Shown one piece after another: positions 56,716 through 64,000 of a stretch of DNA of 64,000 nucleotides. Source of the DNA: Podarcis raffonei (lineage: Eukaryota; Chordata; Lepidosauria; Squamata; Lacertidae). The position numbers were made by a program, and so were the translations under genes. Each line of letters begins with the position of its first letter. Position 1 is the first letter of the stretch. Location of the stretch: contig NC_070614.1 in NCBI RefSeq assembly GCF_027172205.1, positions 1,994,001 to 2,058,000 of the forward strand, given 5' to 3'. The notes below the pieces were generated by a model, which saw only the letters and a list, made by a program, of their open reading frames with translations, searched no databases and was not told where the DNA came from.

Positions 56716-59700
56716 CTAGATGTACTGCAGGTTTCCATGCACCCTGAAGCGGTAAATGCAGGTGTAGTTCGGGTGGCCCCAATTGCTCAGCACTGTCAGT
56801 TTCACATAACTCATAGATTCAGACGATTCATTCTGAAAGTAAAGAAAGTAAGCGTATTAATTATTGCCCTATTGGTGCAGCTGAATGAAATTATCCATCA
56901 GTTAAGTTTTCCCTGACATAAAATATCAGATAATCATATAGCCAGACTTCCAGAAACAGACTTCTGTTTTTCTGACTTTTACCCACAAGGTATTGGTGAT
57001 CATAAAGACACACAGATCACATGGGCCAAGAGTATTAATTACCCAACTAGCTAACAACTGCATTTATTAGAATTTTGTGGTGATTTCCCATCATATTCAA
57101 CATACCTTCAGTTGGAATGTTTGGATTAAATCTCCTTCAGTGTCATAAAGAAACTGGCCTAGGAAAGTTCCCTGCTCCTCCTTTTCCTCTTTTAGTCCCT
57201 TGAGGGGGGACAGTAAAAAGCATATCATCAGCACTCAAGAAATACGTTAGATCAGAAAACAAATGCACAGTTTCCAATGACAACTATGCTAGCTAGCAGC
57301 CCACATATTGGCCACACTTGCTTGGGCTGATGCGATTTGTAAAGCAGCAACATCTGGAGGGCCAAAAGTTCCCCATAACTGGCACAAACCATTTACAGCA
57401 TGTTTACTCAGAAGTAAGGCCTACCAACGCCCAGGTAAGCAGATCTAGGATTTACTTTTGATACATATGCTTCTGCTGTTAATGGGTTAGCAAGAATGTT
57501 CAGGATCCCTGAACTGTAGCTGCATGCACATAAGATGTTCAAAGCATTGGGAAATTATTTCAGCTAATTTCTTTAAGTTATCAATACAATTAAAAATACT
57601 ACTGTTTAAATGTTATAGAGAAATGTTAAAGAGAAAAAATCCAAGTTGCATGTTATAATAATTTCATAATTTGCTTTGAAAAATACTCATTCCCTAACTC
57701 AAATCTGAAAACTGGAATATTACACTTACATAAATGGCAAAGTCTTTGGGAGCACTAGAAATCTCTCCTGTTGGGGAGACCTTCTTAGAAATATGTTCTA
57801 TTGTAACAGATTTTGGAATAATTTCCTTGGCTAGCCTGACAAGCGCTTCACCTTGATTCCCAGGGAAAGACCAGCAGTTTCCAGGGTGGTAATTGGGCTG
57901 CAAGAGAGCAGAGAAATTCTGAATGGGTTATATATTATGTGGCTAAGGTTATAGGTGCTATAATTCAGCCAAAGCAAATGAATTTAAACTGGTCCATGTA
58001 GTTAAAATTATTACAGGCAATTTACTTCAGGTTACGTTCCAAGGCACTGTGTTTAAGTGAAATCATGTATATTTGAAACACCATTGAAAAAGCCAGCAAA
58101 CGGTCAAAAGTCAGACATTAAGCATTGCTGCCCCAATGCTGTGGAACACTCCTGCAGCAGAAATTCACTGGGCTTCCTTGCATTTGACTTTCAAATGTCT
58201 CTTTAATCCTTTTTTTTATACCAGCAGGCCTATACAGATCTTTAAATGGTGTTTGAGTCATTCTATATTGCTTCTAAATGGATTTTTATGTTGCTGTACA
58301 CTACCCCAATGTTCTGCAGTACACGGAACCCCCCATTTAAATGCGTTCAATATGTGCAGGACTTTAAAAATTAAATATCCAGAGAAAACACCCCACCATT
58401 AATCTTTTATTTGACTTCATGCTCTGACATTTATCTTATAGCTCCCATTGTCCTTTTTCTTTGTTACTGTCGCACTCATGACTCATTTCTCTGCTTGTCT
58501 ACAAAATTGCATAGCTCAAACTGTACAGTATTCTGTTTTGAACACTAAAAGGCAAGATGAACCCTGAAAAAGTTGTGACTCGAGGCAATTTTCAAATTAA
58601 TCATTCCTAAATCCCAGAGAATTTAAGAAACGCTCCTTAGGATTTTACAAGAGCATTGGTCTGCCAGGCATAAGCAGTGACAAAGGTTTTGGACAGAAGA
58701 TACTGAAAAGGAATAAAATGGTTACATAAGTGGAAAAAGTAGTGTAGAAAGAAAATATCCAAAATAAGAAAACATGAATACTTTCTTGAAAGTTGATTTC
58801 TACCTCAAGAATTACATCTGGAGACCTCACAAAAGGAAGCATAACGAAGGACATCCAGAAGTATTTTCCTCCATCATGGCGGTAGCTTCTAGTAGTTCTG
58901 GACTGAACAATGTTGGCACCTAAAATTAAACAGTTGTAGAATAATACTTCTGATATTTCAGGCACACAACAGTAGTATTGCTTGTCACAGAAGACTATGC
59001 AGAGAGTCTAGGCTCTGCCAAAGTGCATGTGTGTGTTTACTTTTAGCTGTGCGAGTGGCTAATGGAGGCAGTTTGTCCACAAATGCACTTTCTCACAGTC
59101 TAGAGAAGGAAAACACTCTCTGGAGATGGGAGACTACTGAAAAGGGCATTTATGCATGGGAGGAATTTTTAAAGGCTATGTCCCCAGTCGGTCTGTTAGT
59201 AATGCATAATAATAATAATCAGGAAAATGTCAGCAGGCCTTGCCCTCCCAATTTAAGGGCAGAATACTGCAGCATCTTACTGGTGGAAACTGCTTACCAG
59301 AACTAACATCGTAATGATCACGGTGATATTGACTGACTCCTGTGTTTGAATAACAAAAAATGTCCAAAATACCATGGGCAAGTTTGTTTAACAACTGTTT
59401 CTAATACCTGCTGATTTGAGGGCATAGTCGGGCATTTGGACGTCATCTTCATCCAGCTTTTCCATTAGTTTTTTAAGCATCTTTTCAATACTCTGTCAAT
59501 GGATAAGAGGTATAATTCATTTATCATTACCACAATAGAAAAACTTTAAAGAAACAATGGGCAACCTGAAGAATAATATTAAATTGTGACTGCAGTTTTT
59601 CAGAAATCATAAACTATAATTATTCATTGGGGGGCAGGGGAGGCAACCTGCACCTTAGAAGGTGCAGATAATAAAGGGTTGTCGTTGGCATTTCTGTTAT

Positions 59701-60828
59701 TGTGCCTGACTACAGCATAGGTAGAATGAGGCCGACACTCTTGCCTCCCTCCCTTGGAATGTTGCTTGTTCTTCAGCTTCATGAGATGGAAGCCAAGAAA
59801 TCACAAGGCAAAAGGTTGTGCGTATGTGCTGCAGTGTGCAATGGAGTGGCATAGTGTTAGCATCCAACTTATGGTACAGTTGTCAAGTAGGCTGGTCGTT
59901 CCTGATTAGAGTAAAATAGATACAAAAGTCTGACAGTTGTTTACAAATCACATTACTTCATCTTACCCATCTTGTAATGCCCTTGCTAGTATATCCTTCC
60001 AGTACTTTACTGACAGCATGATGGGCAATGTCCTTCATACCAGATCTCACATCATGAAGCCGCAATTGTAACTTATTCACCTGCTCCTTCAGAGGTGCAA
60101 TTTCAAGTGCTTTTCTTTCCAAGATGTTATTTGCCTTGCTGGGGGAAAATAATGGAGGAAAGTAATACAAAGCACTGTTCCTTTAGTTGTGCATATATGT
60201 TCTGGAGTGCATGTGTCTGAGGCTGCTTTGCTGCAATTCTAAGAATATTGTTACCTGCATTCTTTTATTGCTCTTGCATAAGCAAAGATGCATGTCTGGG
60301 ACCTAGAAACTAAAGCATTTTAAACTTACTTTGCAGCCTGTGGTCTGTTTCATTGAAAAGGGCCAAAATGGGGAATCAGCTGCTTCATACAGCTGAATGG
60401 AATAAAAAGTTAATATTCCTAGGCTTCATTAATCTGTCTAACAATGGGACTTAATACTCTGCTACTAGGGCTCTCTATGTGCTAGCCCCATGTTTTTAAA
60501 ACCGGCACCAGCCATTCTTTCGTTGTTAGCCCCCCCCCATTAAAATATAATTAATATATCCTCTTACCAAGTGCCTTCAGACCTGGGTATGGGGAGTGCA
60601 GTTGACTAAATGGGACACAGCTGTGGGCAGCCTGAGAGCAGTCTCACAATCTTTGTGAGACTTTTGTGGGTGAGCTGTGAGTTTGTTTAGGCCCTGGGTG
60701 GGAGCCAGGAGAGAGGGGGAAGGTGTGTCAGATGGACAAGGAAGGAAGGTACAGGCACTTGCCAAATATTTACATAAATTATTTTAAATTTGTTCTTACA
60801 TTAGGGATCTCAGATCTTGTGTTTCACC
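56716..60828 (-). CDS. SUN3: SUN3 SUN-domain protein, 3' exons (partial)
   Basis: SUN3 is an inner nuclear membrane protein of spermatids. Its C-terminal SUN domain binds nesprin KASH peptides across the nuclear envelope. Exons found, 5' to 3': 60800-60828 (GETQDLRSL, short and less certain), 59967-60138 (coiled coil, KALEIAPLKEQVNKL), 59408-59492 (ends DYALKSAG), 58804-58919, 57730-57897 (PNYHPGNCWSFPGNQGEAL, SAPKDFAIY), 57106-57198 (GTFLGQFLYDTEGD) and 56716-56832 (SNWGHPNYTCIYRFRVHG, then stop). All junction phases agree and splice sites are canonical. The NYHPGNCW, EHISKKVSPTG and YTCIYRFRVHG blocks are SUN-domain signatures. Choice of SUN3 among SUN paralogues rests on adjacency to HUS1, as in human. 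The N-terminal, membrane-anchor exons were not recognised; they lie in 61-64 kb or beyond the right edge. Confidence 0.9.
58120..58335 (+). mobile_element. L2-like LINE remnant in a SUN3 intron
   Basis: A decayed frame MLWNTPAAEIHWASLHLTFK followed by an AT-rich region is the L2-type 3' coding end. Confidence 0.4.
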
Positions 60829-61312
60829 CTGTATATAAAAAAAGGGGGGGGGAGAAGCAAGTTTAATTAGAAACAAGCTTACACCAAAGAGATCATTCCA
60901 CAAAGGCAAGAAAGTAAAATAATGGAAATAAGAGTCTCATGCTTCTCATTACACCAGTATCCTATGCATATTTGGGTCCCAGCGAATGGTCTTGAAGCAA
61001 CTAATGCAGTAGCTTTGTTGAGGTTAAGTGAAGTTAAACAATCCTTTGGAGGGGTAAGCAGCTCTAAGTGGAATATAAGCAAACTAACTCTTATTCTGAG
61101 TAAACATGTTTAAATTGGATGTTTTAATTACCCCCCCCCCATTTTTAAATAATTCAGCCACTGATGCCAAAGACAAAACACCCAGTGGCTTTTGGGTAGG
61201 GTCAGATCTAAGTAGCCCATGCCAGAAAATCTTGGTGTAGGAAAAAATGCTGGGCCATACTAAACAATATGCTAACTGAATTAATCTAGCTGATCTGGTT
61301 TGGCGCTTAGAG

Positions 61313-63475
61313 CAGTGGTGTGCGGCGAAATTTTTTGTAGGGTCACAGAGGCACCAGCTTGCAAGGGTGATGGGGGGCAGTATCGCACGCGTGCCTGAGC
61401 CTCGCACCTCCTTCCCTAAGCTGGGCAGAAGCTTCCTGGGCTTTGGGAAGGAGGCGCCAAGCCTCTGACAGGATGCAGAAGGGCTCTTGGACCTCGTTGG
61501 AGCATCATGCCTCCCCAGGAGGGCTGTGCTATATCATCCGATACCAGGTTTTAGATCAAATTGTGATAATCGTTTTTTTAAAAAATCTGCTTGCAATTTA
61601 TCGCATATCATGTTTTTTGTGGTATTAAAAAATCACAATACTGGAAAAACCAGGAAGCTGATGCTTCTTCCTGTGGGTGCTAACTCCACCTCGGTCAGCT
61701 CTTCCCTGCCTTCCGCAGCAGCAAGAAATTGCTACAAATGACTGCAGCTTTGAGAACCGGTTGGCTCTCCGCCTCCCTGCCTGGCCAGCCATCCAGCCAG
61801 CCGGCAAGCAGCGACTTCTTCCCGCCAGGCTCCTGCTTCAGGGCGCCAGGCTGGGAGCTGGGTTCAAGCCGGCAGATTCAGACTTCAGGAGCCCCTTTTA
61901 CTACCCCTTCCTTTGGCATTTGGCCCTCTTCTGCCACCCCCTCCACCTGCCTGTGTGTCCGGGTGTCTGCCCCCCTCCCGATGCCACCAGCCGGGCTAAA
62001 AGCACGGCGTTTTTTATTAACCCAGCCAAAAGTTCTCACTTCGTTTTCTGTAAGCTGCAGCCGCCCCCTTGTTAAAACTGCCCTGCTTGGGGGTGGGATG
62101 GTGTCTCCCTGACTCCCCCAGCGATGCTTCTTTCGGAGCCAGGCTAGGGCTGCGCAGAGGCTGCGGGAGCCCCAGGTCTCTCTCTCTCTCCTTCCTTGCT
62201 CTGTTAATGAGCCCCAATTCGCCTTCCCTGCTTCTCTCTCTCTCTGTGTGTGTTTTTGGATGTTTCTTCAGAATAAAAGGGGGAAAACACTCAGTGTTAG
62301 TTGTGTGTGCCTTTCTTTGGGGCAGAAGCAGCCCACGCTGCCAGCCCCAAGTTAACTCTGCCAGTCTTCAGCTCTCCCCTCCCCTGACGCAAACAGGAGG
62401 CAAATATGCTCTTGAGATGCTTGTTGGCTTGCAAGTTGCTTCAGAGTAAAAGGAACCGCCCCCCCCCCGCTTTGCGTTTGAGCCTCTTCTGGGTCTCCCC
62501 CCCCTTATGCTGCCCATTTTCTCCTAGATGGCTACGCCAAGAGTGGACATTGACGAATGCCCTCAGATGGGGTGGAAGGAGCATTAGGCATCCTTCCCAA
62601 GGTTGAAGGAGCTTGCAAATAAGTTTTTGGCTATCCCAAGAACAAGTGTGCAATCTGAAATCTGTTCATCTTGGCTGGCAATGTTCTTCAAATACAAACC
62701 AAAACACCAAAATGCAAATTTCACTTGCAAAAAAAACAAAAACAAAAACAAATTCATTTAATAATTTTGTTCTGTAAAATTTTATCCATGCTTTCCAGTT
62801 TGGCCTGGTTTATAAAAGAAATGCAAATTTTCCTGACAATTAGAATATAAATTTTGTTTATATTTTGTTCTGTTAAATTTTATCCATTCCATTCTTTCTA
62901 TTTTGGCCTCGTTTAGAAAAGAAAATTAACAAACTATCAAATAACTGGTGTTGTGCGATGTATACATTCAACTAAGACTCGATAGTGAATTATATTTGAG
63001 TATCTAAAAGTGTGACACTGAATTTGCTTTTTTTCTTGTTTAGTAATGTAATTAAATTTTTAGGGAACCTTTGGTATCTATGCTACTAAATTACTTCCAC
63101 AGCTTTAATTTTAGAGAAAATGTACTATTATTGGTACAGTAGTACTATAACATAACAGTTGTAACAATATGTTAAGTAAATTTTTATCAGTTTTAGAGTT
63201 AGACCCATAAGTAATAGCAGTTGCCAGGACCATGTTCACCTCTACATAGCTCCAGCCTTATTTTAGATATCGTGATATACTGAAATATCACAATGTTTAA
63301 CTGGTTATATATCGTAATGTTGAAAACCAGGTATCGCCCAGCCCTACTCCCTACCTAAGCAGGGCAGAAGCTTCCCGGGTTTTAGGAAGGAGGCACAAGG
63401 CTTTAATACTCTAATTTTCCAGGAACATTTAGTGGACTAGGCTAGTCCCCCTAGTCCACTGACCGCATGCCACTG
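61313..63475. mobile_element. DNA element (CAGTGG..GCGG ends) hosting a hAT insertion
   Basis: Outer ends CAGTGGTGTGCGG and CCGCATGCCACTG are inverted with two differences. The outer body shows a direct repeat (CAGAAGCTTCCTGGGCTTTG near 61430, CAGAAGCTTCCCGGGTTTTA near 63366). Most of the interval is the inner element at 61519-63346. Confidence 0.45.
61519..63346. mobile_element. hAT-like nonautonomous element (GGGCTG..GATACCAGGTTTT ends)
   Basis: Ends AGGGCTGTGC..GATACCAGGTTTT and AAAACCAGGTATCGCCCAGCCCTA are inverted. The flanks CTCCCCAG and CTCCCTAC are similar (6 of 8). The body of 1.8 kb is GC rich in the left half and AT rich in the right half, with no recognised transposase. Confidence 0.55.
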
Positions 63476-63809
63476 CCGTGGAGATAGTCCTCATTGCATT
63501 CACCCCCTTACTAAGGTATTTCCTCAAAGTTCAAGATCAGAAGGTTCTGCAGCTGACCTATAATCTGCCTTTAGTGCAGGGATCTTGCCAGTACAAACCT
63601 GATCACAAAAAAGCTAATGGAAGCATCACTGAATGCTCACAAAGGTAAGGTGCTCTGAGGATGAGACTCCCTAATATTAGCCAAGCTGGAAATCTTTGGT
63701 TTTGCCAAAATTAGGGTCACCACCTTTTTTACTGGCCCTGCTCTTATGCATTTAAACTGACTTAAGCTGGTAAGCTGTCCCTGGCATGAAGTCAGAAAAA
63801 GCTTCACTG

Positions 63810-63946
63810 CAGTGCTATTTTTCGAAAGGAAGAGGTGCTGGAGCTCACCATGAACTTTTCCCTTGTTCTCTTAGAACGGCAATGGCACCCACCTGAGAGG
63901 TGCCAGAGTTGAGCTCTAGTGAGCTCCGGCTGGAAAAAAAGCTCTG
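63810..63946. mobile_element. Short hAT MITE, 137 bp
   Basis: Termini CAGTGCTATTTTTCGAAAGG and GGAAAAAAAGCTCTG. The exact 8-bp duplication CTTCACTG lies at 63802-63809 and 63947-63954. Relatives are at 4525-4614 and 52780-52933. Confidence 0.85.
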
Positions 63947-64000
63947 CTTCACTGGCTTAGGGATGCTAGATGCTTTAGTTGCATAGCAGGGGGTTGGACT

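Overview
The window is nuclear DNA of a squamate reptile, probably a lizard. The evidence is the repeat set: Bov-B (RTE) LINEs, tRNA-headed SINEs ending in ACCTTT units that match the Sauria SINE family, CR1 LINEs with the ATTCTATG tail, L2-like and L1 LINEs, and many short hAT and Tc1/mariner MITEs. Three host genes are recognisable, all on the minus strand. From right to left in transcription order they are SUN3 (partial, 60828 to 56716), HUS1 (complete coding sequence, 56312 to 47426, eight coding exons, 280 codons plus stop) and TNS3 (tensin-3, 5' part only, from a CpG-island first exon near 41.5 kb to at least 4998).

Layout. 1-41.8 kb: the TNS3 5' region, with very long introns full of repeats. 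I located ten coding exons of the phosphatase-like and C2 region by translation and splice phase: 30887-31009, 27087-27151, 25251-25334, 22027-22144, 21011-21071, 10723-10795, 9800-9926, 8895-8960, 6793-6897 and 4998-5132. 42-47.4 kb: a short intergenic gap holding an unusual palindromic MITE complex with 154-bp tandem repeats. 47.4-56.4 kb: HUS1. 56.7-60.8 kb: the coiled-coil and SUN-domain exons of SUN3. 61-64 kb: nested hAT-like elements; the SUN3 N-terminal exons were not found.

Main biological points. (1) In human the order is SUN3-HUS1-PKD1L1-TNS3. Here the HUS1 stop and the TNS3 CpG promoter are only about 5.6 kb apart with nothing resembling PKD1L1 between them, which fits loss of this left-right patterning gene in sauropsids. 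(2) The TNS3 phosphatase-like region shows decay signs: one exon has AT where the acceptor AG should be, another has a length that breaks the frame, the HCR loop reads HCQ, and several conserved positions have drifted. The other exons remain open and in phase. (3) The repeats form a readable order of insertion: Bov-B inside L1, CR1 inside Bov-B, and an LTR inside L1, several with target-site duplications.

The genes are not an operon. They are ordinary vertebrate neighbours: a checkpoint-clamp subunit (HUS1), a nuclear-envelope LINC protein (SUN3) and a focal-adhesion adaptor (TNS3). Identifications rest on remembered family sequences; no database search was run.
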